Positions 17,854-25,845 of a DNA stretch of 64,000 nt are shown piece after piece; position 1 is the first letter of the stretch; each line of letters opens with the position of its first letter. The DNA comes from Bacillota bacterium (lineage in GTDB: Bacteria; Bacillota; Sulfobacillia; Symbiobacteriales; Symbiobacteriaceae), in NCBI GenBank assembly GCA_023623185.1, contig JAMNXV010000124.1, positions 1 to 64,000 on the forward strand, given 5' to 3'. The translations under genes were made by a program, and so were the position numbers. Under the pieces are notes generated by a model. That model did not search any database, was not told the origin of the DNA, and saw only the letters and a program-made list of their open reading frames with translations.

Positions 17854-18495
17854 TCACAGCAGGTCGGCGACGAGGCGCACCAGGTGCGGGGTCACGAACC
17901 CCTCCACCAGGGCCGCCGCCGCCAGCAGGACGCCCGCCGAAAGGAGGGTGTTGGAGTAGCCGGCCAGAGCGCTGTAGTAGCCCGACAGCCGGCGCCGCAC
18001 CCGCCAGGAGGTGACCACCTCCAGCGCAAACCCCACCGACGCCGTGGCCGCCAGGATGATCCCCGGAACCTCCAGCACCGTCTGGGGAAGGTGCCCCACG
18101 GCCGCCAGCAGCACTCCGCGGGAGCCCATCTCCGCGGTGAGGTACGCCACCGCAAAGCCCGAGGTGAACCCCCGCACCAGGGGCAGGGCCACCACCGCCA
18201 CGCTGCCCACCAGCGAGATCGCCAGCACCCACATCAGCACGATCGTGCGGGCCTGCCGGAGCAGGGCATCGCGCAACAGCGGTCCGGTCGCCGGATCCGG
18301 CCCCTCCCTGAGCGCCTGCAGGGCGCCGGAGAGCTGCCGGGCCAGCTCCAGCTGGGTCTCCACTTCCAGACTGCGCAGGGCCAGGGCCCCGAAGAGCAGC
18401 CCGACGACGAACAGCACCGTGTGGAGCAGCGCCAGGCCGCCCCGCTCCAGCAGAAGGTCCTCCAGGTTCTGACGCCACGCCGCGTACAGATGCAT
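17854..18495 (-). CDS. spoIIM: Stage II sporulation protein M
   Basis: 213 residues with about five hydrophobic helices and the family's hallmark segment FTSGFAVAYLTAEMGSRGVLLAAVGHLPQTVLEVPG. In bacilli SpoIIM works with SpoIID and SpoIIP in septal peptidoglycan removal and engulfment in the mother-cell membrane. The ribosome site is weak (GTGGCGG). A sigma-E-like promoter lies about 40 bases upstream. Its place near nudF and the EndoQ-type gene matches Bacillus. Confidence 0.93.
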   Translation of the reverse strand: MHLYAAWRQNLEDLLLERGGLALLHTVLFVVGLLFGALALRSLEVETQLELARQLSGALQALREGPDPATGPLLRDALLRQARTIVLMWVLAISLVGSVAVVALPLVRGFTSGFAVAYLTAEMGSRGVLLAAVGHLPQTVLEVPGIILAATASVGFALEVVTSWRVRRRLSGYYSALAGYSNTLLSAGVLLAAAALVEGFVTPHLVRLVADLL

Positions 18496-18527
18496 TCCGC
18501 CACACCCCTGCCCGTAGACTCACCCGG

Positions 18528-18556
18528 AGTCTATGGGACAGGTCCGGCGATTATGT
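18528..18556 (-). promoter_or_regulatory. Sigma-E-type promoter of spoIIM
   Basis: Minus strand ACATAAT, 14 bases, CATAGACT. Compared with the sigma-E pattern KMATATT-N14-CATACAHT, the -10 box differs at one base. The spoIIIA promoter at 52308-52336 has the same layout, including CATAG, which strengthens both calls. Confidence 0.6.
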
Positions 18557-18563
18557 CGTGCCG

Positions 18564-19784
18564 TCACTCCGCCGCGGTCACCCGGCCGTAGATGCCGCCG
18601 GCGCCGGACTCGATGGCCAGCCGGCCCTCCCGGGCCAGCGCCACCAGCCGGGCCAGCTTCGGCCCCACCACCTCCGCCAGGGCCTCCTCGGAGGCCGCAT
18701 GCAGCACCGCCATCTCGGTGCCGAAGGCGGCCAGCAGCCGCTCCAGCCCCTTCCGGCCCAGGCCGGGAACGAAGCTCAGCGGCACCTGGTGCACGTAAGG
18801 CGGCCGCTCCCGGCCCACCCGGGCGAAGCGGCCCTCCTGCCAGGCGGCGTAGTGGCGGATGCGGTCCAGCACCCCCAGCACCACCCGGTGCGAGGGATCC
18901 ACCGGGCACCGCAGCACCGGGGGATCGCCCTCCACCCTGCGGCCACAGGTCTGGCAGAAGGTGCGGTGGTACTTCCCGAGGCGCGGGTCCAGGCCGAAGT
19001 TGGCCACGATGCGCCGCCCGCCCTCCCCTCGCATGGCCAGCAGCCACTCGTCGAAGGAGGGCTCTGCCAGCAGGAGCTGGTTGTACTCCCGGCCGATCCG
19101 GCCCAGCGAGTGCGCGTCGGAGTTGGTGACGAAGGGGAACCGGCCGAGCTCCGGCAGCTCGTCCGCCAGCGCCGTGTCGGACGAGAGGCCCAGCTCCACC
19201 GCGGGAACGGCGGCCCACAGCTCGGGCGGGATCACCTCGGACACCGCCGGCGCCGCAGCCAGTGCCGCCTTGTGCGGCGTGAAGATGTGGGCTGGAATCA
19301 CCACACCGCCTCGCTCCGCAGCGGCCTCCACCACGTCCGCGGCGGTGGTGCCGTGGTGCCGCTGGGTGGAGAGGCGCGTGTTCTTCACCCGCCCCGCCTG
19401 CCAGGCGGCAAAGGCGCGGAGCCCGTCCACCCCCCTGAAGTAGCAGAGCAGGTGGACCGGCTTCCCCCGGTGCACCACCTCCACCTCTGCGCCGGGGATG
19501 AGCGTCAGCCCGCCGTAGGCCAGGCCGCCGCCGGGCCGCTCCTCCACGAGCCCGTCTTCCAGCAGCCGCTCCAGGTCCTGCAGGGCCCCGCTGGTGGCAG
19601 CGTCGATCACCCCCACCAGGCCCAGCCCCTTGCGGTCGCGGGCCTCCGCGAGGATGTTGGCGAGGGTCAGGTCGCGGGCGGCGGCGATCTTGACCCCGCC
19701 GCCGGGGTCGCCCGCCCAGCCCAGGTGCACGTGCAGGTCGGCGTAGATGACCCGCAGGGCGTCAGCGGCCCCGGTGCCGGGCAT
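18564..19784 (-). CDS. Endonuclease Q-like PHP-domain nuclease
   Basis: 406 residues. N-terminal PHP metal site (YADLHVHLG), HLLCYF, RHHGTTAADVVE, IPAHIFTPHK, and SDAHSLGRIGREYN. A four-cysteine zinc finger follows (CQTCGRR ... RCPVDPSH), then a C-terminal helix-hairpin-helix-like segment LGRKGLERLLAAFGTEMAVL. This architecture matches EndoQ, which cuts DNA 5' of deaminated bases; the Bacillus counterpart is YqxK, also next to nudF. It overlaps nudF by 23 bases. Confidence 0.88.
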   Translation of the reverse strand: MPGTGAADALRVIYADLHVHLGWAGDPGGGVKIAAARDLTLANILAEARDRKGLGLVGVIDAATSGALQDLERLLEDGLVEERPGGGLAYGGLTLIPGAEVEVVHRGKPVHLLCYFRGVDGLRAFAAWQAGRVKNTRLSTQRHHGTTAADVVEAAAERGGVVIPAHIFTPHKAALAAAPAVSEVIPPELWAAVPAVELGLSSDTALADELPELGRFPFVTNSDAHSLGRIGREYNQLLLAEPSFDEWLLAMRGEGGRRIVANFGLDPRLGKYHRTFCQTCGRRVEGDPPVLRCPVDPSHRVVLGVLDRIRHYAAWQEGRFARVGRERPPYVHQVPLSFVPGLGRKGLERLLAAFGTEMAVLHAASEEALAEVVGPKLARLVALAREGRLAIESGAGGIYGRVTAAE

Positions 19785-20280
19785 AGAGCAGCACCCCCGC
19801 CAGCGTCTTCGCGTCCCGCAGCTGACCGGCCAGGGCCATGCCGACCGCCTCGTCCAGGCTCATCCGCACCAGTTCGATCTGTTCGTCCTCATCCATGGGC
19901 AGCCGGCCGGGCGTAAGCTCCTCCGCCACGAAGAGGTGGAGCTTCTCGGAGCAGAAGCCTGGGGCGCTGTAGAACTCCGCCAGCTTGGTCAGCCGCCCCG
20001 CCCTGAAGCCCGCCTCCTCCTGCAGCTCCCGCTGCGCCGTCACCGCCGGATCCTCGCCGGGCTCGCACGTGCCCGCCACCAGTTCCAGCAGCGTCTCGCC
20101 CGCGGGGTGCCGGTACTGCCGGACCAGCAGCAGATCATCGCCGTCCACCGGCAGCACCACCACGGCGCCCGGGTGGGCCACCACATCCCAGGTGCGCGCT
20201 TTCCCCTCCACCTCCACCACGTCGCGCCGAACGGTGAAGACCCTGCCCCTGTAGATCTCTTCCTGCCTGATCAGCCTCAC
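19762..20280 (-). CDS. nudF: ADP-ribose pyrophosphatase (Nudix)
   Basis: 172 residues. Hydrolyses ADP-ribose to AMP and ribose-5-phosphate. The Nudix box is complete: G at GTCEPGEDP followed by RELQEEAGF, fitting GX5EX7REUXEEXGU. The N-terminal beta domain RGRVFTVRRDVVEVEGKART and the substrate-loop FYSAPGFCSEKLHLF are typical of the ADP-ribose branch. Its start overlaps the end of the first butyrate kinase gene. Confidence 0.93.
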   Translation of the reverse strand: MRLIRQEEIYRGRVFTVRRDVVEVEGKARTWDVVAHPGAVVVLPVDGDDLLLVRQYRHPAGETLLELVAGTCEPGEDPAVTAQRELQEEAGFRAGRLTKLAEFYSAPGFCSEKLHLFVAEELTPGRLPMDEDEQIELVRMSLDEAVGMALAGQLRDAKTLAGVLLYARHRGR

Positions 20281-21368
20281 TCGCCTGCCTCCCTGTACTC
20301 GCCGGCCGGCTCCTCGCCCCGCAGCACCCGCAGGGCCCCGGAAACCAGCGCGGCCATCTCATCCTCGCCGGGGTAGACCGCCACCGGGGCGATCCACCCC
20401 ACCTGCTCCGCGATCCAGCCCGTGAGCAGGCTGGAGTGGGCCAGCCCGCCCGTGAGCACGATGCGGTCCACCTTGCCCTCCAGGGCCACCGCCGCCCGGC
20501 CGACTTCCTTGGCCACCTGGTAGGCCATCGCCTCGTAGGCGGCCCGGGCCACCTGGTCGCCGGCGGCGATCCGCTCCTCCACCTTCCGGGCGTCGTTCGA
20601 GCCCACGTGGGCGACCAGGCCCCCCTGACCCACCAGCATGCGCCCGACCTCGCGCAGCGTATGCTTCCAGGAAAATGCCAGGGAAACCAGCCCCAGGCTG
20701 GGGACCGTGCCCGCCCGCTCGGGCGACATCGGCCCCTCGCCGTCGAGGGCGTTGTTCACGTCGATCACCCGCCCGCGCCGGTGCGCGCCCACCGAGATGC
20801 CGCCGCCCAGGTGCGCGACGATCAGGTTCACCTCGGTGTACCGGCGGCCCAGGTCGTCCGCCGCCCGCCGGGCCACCGCCTTCTGGTTGAGGGCGTGGAA
20901 AATCGACCGCCGGGGCATCTCCGGCAATCCGGTCAGCCGCGCGACGGGCTGCAGCTCGTCCACCACCACGGGGTCGACGATGAAGGCCGGCACGCCCCCT
21001 GCCGCCTGCGCGATGTCGTGGGCCAGGAGCGCCCCCAGGTTGGAGGCGTGCTCGCCGTGCACCGCCTGCGAGAGTTCCTCCAGCATGGCCGCATCCACCC
21101 GGTAGGTGCCGCCGGCGACCGGCCGCAGGAGGCCCCCTCGCCCGACCACGGCGGTGAGGGAACCGAGCGGCACACCGTGACCCTCCAGCGCCTGCAGGAT
21201 CAAGTCTCGCCGGAAGGAGAACTGCGCGGCCACGGTCCGGAAGCGCGCCAGATCGGCCGAGCCGTGGCGCAGCGTCTCGGCGAACAGGGGCGCATCGTCG
21301 TGGAACACGGCGATCTTGGTGGAAGTAGAGCCCGGGTTGATGATCAGCAGGCGATGGTGCAAGTCCAT
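20277..21368 (-). CDS. buk: Butyrate (branched-chain acyl) kinase, canonical copy
   Basis: 363 residues. Transfers phosphate from butyryl- or isovaleryl-type acyl phosphates to ADP. ASKHA fold with the intact phosphate-1 motif INPGSTSTKIAVF at the N-terminus, VGRGGLLRPV, HLGGGISVGAHRRGR, ERAGTVP and VLTGGLAHS. ATG follows GGACTGAGGA. It lies downstream of leucine dehydrogenase copy 1 and fits the Bacillus ptb-bcd-buk pathway of branched-chain keto acid breakdown. Confidence 0.95.
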   Translation of the reverse strand: MDLHHRLLIINPGSTSTKIAVFHDDAPLFAETLRHGSADLARFRTVAAQFSFRRDLILQALEGHGVPLGSLTAVVGRGGLLRPVAGGTYRVDAAMLEELSQAVHGEHASNLGALLAHDIAQAAGGVPAFIVDPVVVDELQPVARLTGLPEMPRRSIFHALNQKAVARRAADDLGRRYTEVNLIVAHLGGGISVGAHRRGRVIDVNNALDGEGPMSPERAGTVPSLGLVSLAFSWKHTLREVGRMLVGQGGLVAHVGSNDARKVEERIAAGDQVARAAYEAMAYQVAKEVGRAAVALEGKVDRIVLTGGLAHSSLLTGWIAEQVGWIAPVAVYPGEDEMAALVSGALRVLRGEEPAGEYREAGE

Positions 21369-21448
21369 TCCTCAGTCCTTTCGCGTGAGCCCGGTCGCCG
21401 TGTGGGCGCCGGAGAGGGAGCGGAGCCCCCTCCCCGGTCCGCCCGGGC

Positions 21449-22516
21449 TTATTCGGCCAGGTACATCCGGTTCAGCTGGTGGATCTTCTGCATGCGCTCC
21501 TCAGCCAGCACGTCCGCCGCCGCGGCGGTGCTGATGTTCCGCTCCTCCGCGATCTGGAAGATGCGCAGGAGCTTGTCGTAGATGGTGGCCACCCGCGCCA
21601 GGGCCCGGTCGCGGCTGTAGCCGGCCGGATGGTACTCCTCCGCCACGTTGATGACCCCGCCGCCGTTGATGACAAAGTCCGGCGCGTACAGGATGCCCCG
21701 CTCCCGGAGCATGTCGCCGTGGCGCGGCTCCTTCAGCTGGTTGTTGGCCGATCCGGCCACGATCCGGCACTTGAGCTGCGGAATCGTGTCGTCGTTCAGC
21801 ACCGCCCCCAGGGCGCAGGGGGCGAAGATGTCGCACTCGACGCCGTAGATCTCGTCGGGGGCGACAACGGTCGCGCCGAACTCCCTCTTCGCCCGCTCCA
21901 CCGCCTCCGGGTTGATGTCGGCGACGGTGAGCCTGGCGCCGGCGTCGTGCAGGTACTCGCACAGCGCCATGCCCACCTTCCCCAGCCCCTGAACGGCGAC
22001 CTTCCTGCCCTTCAACTCCTCTGTCCCAAACACCTTCTTCACAGCCGCCTTCAGGCCCATGAAGACCCCGTACGCGGTGACCGGGGAGGGGTCCCCCGAC
22101 AGCTCCGCCCGACCGGCGGCGTGGTCGGTCTCCATCAGGATGTAGTTCAGGTCCTCGACCGTCGTGCCGACGTCCTCCGCCGTGATGTACCGGCCCCCCA
22201 GCGATTCGACGAACTTGCCGAACGCACGGAAGAGTTCCTCGCTCTTGTCGGTGCGCGGATCACCCCACAGCACGGCCTTGCCCCCGCCGAGATTGAGACC
22301 CATGGCAGAGTTCTTGTAGGTCATGCCCCGCGACAGCCGGAGCACGTCCGTCACGGCATCCTCCTCCCGCTCGTACTGCCACATGCGGAGCCCGCCCAAC
22401 GCCGGCCCCAGCGTGGTGTCGTGGATGGCGATGATCGCGCGGAGCCCGGTTGACTTGTCGTAGCAGAAGACCAGCTGCTCGTGCCCGTACTGCGCCATCT
22501 GCTCAAAGATGCCCAT
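21449..22516 (-). CDS. bcd: Leucine dehydrogenase, canonical copy
   Basis: 355 residues. NAD-dependent oxidative deamination of Leu/Val/Ile. Motifs: [40 protein letters not shown] with the catalytic lysines, [29 protein letters not shown] fold [17 protein letters not shown], and [11 protein letters not shown] at 22516 has AAGGAGG upstream. Placed between ptb and buk, as in Bacillus. Confidence 0.95.
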   Translation of the reverse strand: MGIFEQMAQYGHEQLVFCYDKSTGLRAIIAIHDTTLGPALGGLRMWQYEREEDAVTDVLRLSRGMTYKNSAMGLNLGGGKAVLWGDPRTDKSEELFRAFGKFVESLGGRYITAEDVGTTVEDLNYILMETDHAAGRAELSGDPSPVTAYGVFMGLKAAVKKVFGTEELKGRKVAVQGLGKVGMALCEYLHDAGARLTVADINPEAVERAKREFGATVVAPDEIYGVECDIFAPCALGAVLNDDTIPQLKCRIVAGSANNQLKEPRHGDMLRERGILYAPDFVINGGGVINVAEEYHPAGYSRDRALARVATIYDKLLRIFQIAEERNISTAAAADVLAEERMQKIHQLNRMYLAE

Positions 22517-22571
22517 GCGATGACCTCCTTTGTGCTTGACCCATGCTCGTGGGAACTGCGGGGGTGAACCG

Positions 22572-23414
22572 CTATGCAGAGGCGGCGAGAACCGCCAGTG
22601 CAATCGAGTTGAGCTTGGACGCGGGCGGGTCGGAACGGGACAGAAGGACGATGGGGCACCGCGCGCCGACCACGATTCCGGCAGCAGATGCCCCGGCCAG
22701 GTGGACCAGCGCCTTGTACAGGACGTTGCCCGTCTCCAGGTCGGGCATGATGAGCACATCGGCCGCGCCCACCACCGGCCCTGAGACGCCCTTCACGGCG
22801 CCGGCCTCCGCAGACAGCGCGAGGTCCAGGGCCAGGGGACCCTGCACCACGCAGTCCCCCAGCTCGCCCCGCTCCGCCATCTCCTGCAGGGCCCGGGCGT
22901 CGACCGTGGCCGGCATGTCGGGGTTGACCTTCTCGACCGCGGCGATGACGGCCACCTTCGGCCGCTCCACCCCCAGAGCCCTGGCCACGGCCACCTGGTT
23001 TCGCAGGATGTCGGCCTTGCGGGAAAGGTCCGGCGCGATGTTGAGGGCGATGTCGCTGATGTGCAGCAGCCGCGGCAGCGCGGGCACCTGCACGACGCAC
23101 GCGTGCGAGAGCGCACGGCCGGTCCGTAGCCCGGTCTCGCGGGCCATCACCGCCCGCAGCAGATCCGCCGTCTGCAGCAGGCCTTTCATCAAGAGCTGCG
23201 CCTTGCCGGAACGGACCGCGCCCACCGCTTCCCGGGCCGCCTCGGCCGGGTCGTCGCGCACAATGCGGTAGCCTCGGACGAGCCCGAGTCGCTCGGCCTC
23301 GGCGACGGCCTCCTCCACGTGCGGGTCGTCAGCCTGCGCCACGGCCATCGTCGGCGGATGGCTTCCGACGGCGCGCCGTGCGGCGGAAATCAACTGGTCC
23401 AGCGTCGTGATCAT
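22572..23414 (-). CDS. ptb: Phosphate butyryltransferase
   Basis: 280 residues. Converts butyryl- or branched acyl-CoA plus phosphate to acyl phosphate. Family features: [72 protein letters not shown], and [18 protein letters not shown]. The ATG overlaps the stop of kinase copy 2 (ATGA), so the two are coupled. It is the only transferase gene for the two kinase copies. Confidence 0.95.
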   Translation of the reverse strand: MITTLDQLISAARRAVGSHPPTMAVAQADDPHVEEAVAEAERLGLVRGYRIVRDDPAEAAREAVGAVRSGKAQLLMKGLLQTADLLRAVMARETGLRTGRALSHACVVQVPALPRLLHISDIALNIAPDLSRKADILRNQVAVARALGVERPKVAVIAAVEKVNPDMPATVDARALQEMAERGELGDCVVQGPLALDLALSAEAGAVKGVSGPVVGAADVLIMPDLETGNVLYKALVHLAGASAAGIVVGARCPIVLLSRSDPPASKLNSIALAVLAASA

Positions 23415-24487
23415 GCGTATATCCTGGCCTCCTCCTCACCCCGGAGGACCCGCAGGGCGCCGGCCGCCAGGGCCCGGTTCTCCTCGCTGCCCGGGAAGCG
23501 GAGCACGGGCGCAATCCACTCAACGCGCTCCTCAATCCAGCCCGTGAGCAGTTCCGAGTGCGCCAGGTCGCCGGTGAGCACAATGGCGTCCGCCCGCGCG
23601 CGCAGGGCCACCGCCATCGCGCCGATCTCCTTGGCCACCTGGTAGGCCATGGCCTCGTAGACCAGGCGGGCGTCCGCGTCCCCGCCGGCGATGCGCGCCT
23701 CCACCTCACGCCAGTCGCGGGTTCCCAGGTGGGCCACCAGGCCGCCGCCGGAGGTGAGCTTCCTGATCAGCTCCCGCTCCGTGTAGCGGCCCGAAAAGCA
23801 AAGCCGCACCAGGTCGCCTGCCGGCAGGCGCCCGGCCCGCTCTGGGCCGAAGGGCCCGTCCTCCAGGGCGTTGGTGGCATCCACCATCAGCCCCTCCCGG
23901 TGGGCGGCCACGGAGATGCCGGCGCCGAGGTGCGCCATGACCAGATTGCTTTCATCGTATGCCTTGCCCAGCGCCGCGGCCGCCTGCCGGGCCACCCAGC
24001 GCATGTTGAGGGCGTGGGCCAGGCTGGTGCGCCGGATGGCCGGCACCCCCGTGATGCGCGCCTCGGGGCGCATCTCATCGGTGGAGACCGGGTCGACCAC
24101 ATACGCGGGAATGGAGAGCACATGGGCGATGCCGTAGGCCAGTATGCCCCCGAGGTTGGCCGCGTGCTCCCCCTGCACGCCCGCGCGCAGATCGTCCAGC
24201 ATGGCGCCGTTCACGGCGTACACCCCGCCGGGCACCGGCTTCAGGAGCCCTCCCCGGCCGACGACGGCGTGCAGGCTGCGAAGCGGGATCCCGGCCTCCT
24301 CAAGGTGGGACGTGATCTGGTCCTTGCGGTACAGGTACTGGTCCCACACCCGCTCGAACCGGGCCAGTTCGGCCAGGCTGTGCGGCAGGTCCGCCGCGAG
24401 CCGCTCTTCCTCGGCGTCGAACACTGCAACGCTTGTGGCTGAAGCCCTGGGGTTGATCACGAGAATGCGGAAGACCTCACCCGGCAC
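23411..24487 (-). CDS. Butyrate-kinase-like protein, divergent copy
   Basis: 358 residues, plainly homologous to the first kinase (VGRGGLLKPVPGG, HALNMRWVARQAAA, VLTGDLAHSELLTGWIEE). The N-terminal phosphate motif reads NPRASATSVAVF instead of NPGSTSTKIAVF, losing the Gly, one Ser and the Lys. The second motif has HLGAG for HLGGG. Kinase activity may be altered or lost. GTG start with AGGTGA nearby. It follows leucine dehydrogenase copy 2 and overlaps ptb. Confidence 0.85.
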   Translation of the reverse strand: MPGEVFRILVINPRASATSVAVFDAEEERLAADLPHSLAELARFERVWDQYLYRKDQITSHLEEAGIPLRSLHAVVGRGGLLKPVPGGVYAVNGAMLDDLRAGVQGEHAANLGGILAYGIAHVLSIPAYVVDPVSTDEMRPEARITGVPAIRRTSLAHALNMRWVARQAAAALGKAYDESNLVMAHLGAGISVAAHREGLMVDATNALEDGPFGPERAGRLPAGDLVRLCFSGRYTERELIRKLTSGGGLVAHLGTRDWREVEARIAGGDADARLVYEAMAYQVAKEIGAMAVALRARADAIVLTGDLAHSELLTGWIEERVEWIAPVLRFPGSEENRALAAGALRVLRGEEEARIYA

Positions 24488-24504
24488 CCTGGTTCACCTG
24501 CCCC

Positions 24505-25578
24505 TCACTCCGGGATGTAGATGCCCCGCAGCCGGCCGGCGCGCGCGATGCGCTGCTCCGCCAGCCGGTCGGCGGCGATGTACGTCGGAATCTGCTCACG
24601 CTGGCTGATGGCAAAGATCTGCAGAAGCTGGTCGTAGATCGCGGCGGTCTTGCGGCGGGCCCGCTCCGGGTCGAAGCCCAGGATCTCGTCGGCCACGCCG
24701 ATCAGCCCGCCGGCGTTGATGACGTAATCAGGGGCGTACAGAATGCCCTTCCGATGCAGGAGATCGCCGTGCCGGGGCTCGGCCAGCTGGTTGTTGGCGG
24801 AGCCGGCCACCGCCCTGCAGCGGAGCCGGGGGATCGTCTCGTCGTTGAGCACGCCGCCCATGGCCGTGGGCGAGAAGATGTCGCAGGGCTGATCGTAGAT
24901 GGCCTCCGGCTCCACCCCGGTCACCTGGGGGTGAGCGGCGCACACCGCCTCCACCCGCTCCCGGCGGATATCGGTCACGGTGACCTGCGCGCCGCCCTCC
25001 AGCAGGTGCGTCAGGAGCCGGGTCCCCACCTTGCCCAGCCCCTGCAGGGCCACCCGCCGGTCCCGCAGGCTGCTGTCGCCCCACAGGAATCGGGCGACGG
25101 CCCGCATCCCCTGCCAGACCCCGTAGGCCGTGAGCACGGCCGTGTCGCCGGAGCCGCCCTCCTCCTCGGGAAGGCCGACGAACCAGGGCGACTCCAGCTT
25201 CGCCCAGACGAAATCGGTCTTGTCGGTCCCCACATCCGTTCCCGTGATGATGCGGCCCTTCAGCGTCCCAATGAACCGCCCCAGCGCCCGAAACAGGTGC
25301 TCCGATTTCTCGGTGGCCGGGTCGCCCCAGATGACGACCTTGCCCCCGCCGTGGTTCTGCCCGGAGGCGGCGGACTTGTAGGTCATGCCGCGCGCCAGGC
25401 GGAGCGCATCCTCCACGGCTTCCTCCTCGGTGGCGTAAGGCCACATGCGGCACCCGCCCAGGGCCGGACCGAGGGTGGTGTCGTGAATCGCGATGATCGC
25501 CCTCAGCCCCGTGGCCCTGTCGTAACAGAACACCACCTGTTCGTGTCCGTCGCGCGCCATGCGCTCGAAGAGACCCAC
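24505..25578 (-). CDS. Leucine-dehydrogenase-like protein, divergent copy
   Basis: 357 residues, Glu/Leu/Phe/Val dehydrogenase family. The N-terminal part is almost the same as copy 1 ([20 protein letters not shown]). It differs around the catalytic loop (SGQNHGGGKVVIW rather than [13 protein letters not shown]) and in the substrate region (GGSGDTAVLTAYGVWQG rather than [15 protein letters not shown]). The NAD fold VALQGLGKVGTRLLTHL is intact. GTG start behind GAGGGGGG. First gene after the sigma-54 promoter; substrate may differ from copy 1. Confidence 0.88.
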   Translation of the reverse strand: MGLFERMARDGHEQVVFCYDRATGLRAIIAIHDTTLGPALGGCRMWPYATEEEAVEDALRLARGMTYKSAASGQNHGGGKVVIWGDPATEKSEHLFRALGRFIGTLKGRIITGTDVGTDKTDFVWAKLESPWFVGLPEEEGGSGDTAVLTAYGVWQGMRAVARFLWGDSSLRDRRVALQGLGKVGTRLLTHLLEGGAQVTVTDIRRERVEAVCAAHPQVTGVEPEAIYDQPCDIFSPTAMGGVLNDETIPRLRCRAVAGSANNQLAEPRHGDLLHRKGILYAPDYVINAGGLIGVADEILGFDPERARRKTAAIYDQLLQIFAISQREQIPTYIAADRLAEQRIARAGRLRGIYIPE

Positions 25579-25642
25579 GAAGGCTGCCCCCCTCGCTGGC
25601 AGCGGCCGGACGACGCCGCTGCCCGTCGTTGTCCTCAACCAT

Positions 25643-25658
25643 CGCAAGTTTCATGCCA
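25643..25658 (-). promoter_or_regulatory. Sigma-54 promoter (-24/-12)
   Basis: TGGCATGAAACTTGCG on the minus strand has the invariant GG-N10-GC spacing of sigma-54 promoters (TGGCACN5TTGCW). It lies about 65 bases upstream of leucine dehydrogenase copy 2 and downstream of a gene for a sigma-54 activator. Confidence 0.8.
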
Positions 25659-25745
25659 CTTGCGCAAGGCCGCCGGGGCGCCTCCAAACACGCCCGGGGC
25701 GGCGGACAACCGGGCGCAGCGATATTTCCTTCCACCTCTCCTTAC

Positions 25746-25815
25746 GCAGGATCCTGCAACCTTCTGCAGGACGCTGCCTGCAAATTGTTGCAAATACCCT
25801 GCGCTGCAACGCAGG
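25746..25815. promoter_or_regulatory. Cluster of palindromes, probable upstream activator sites
   Basis: Within 70 bases: GCAGGATCCTGC (25746-25757), CCTGCA-N6-TGCAGG (25753-25770), TGCAA-N4-TTGCA (25779-25792) and CCTGCG-CTGCAA-CGCAGG (25798-25815). They lie 90-170 bases upstream of the sigma-54 promoter, where enhancer-binding proteins dock; the BkdR-like regulator encoded next door is the likely ligand. Confidence 0.6.
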
Positions 25816-25816
25816 G

Positions 25817-25842
25817 CCGGGCGGGCCGCACGGCCTCGCCCG
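25817..25842 (-). terminator. GC-rich hairpin after bkdR-like gene
   Basis: Minus strand CCGGGCGAGGCC then GTGC then GGCCCGCCCGG, a strong hairpin with one bulge immediately after the stop. No T run, so termination is uncertain. Confidence 0.4.
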
Positions 25843-25845
25843 GTC

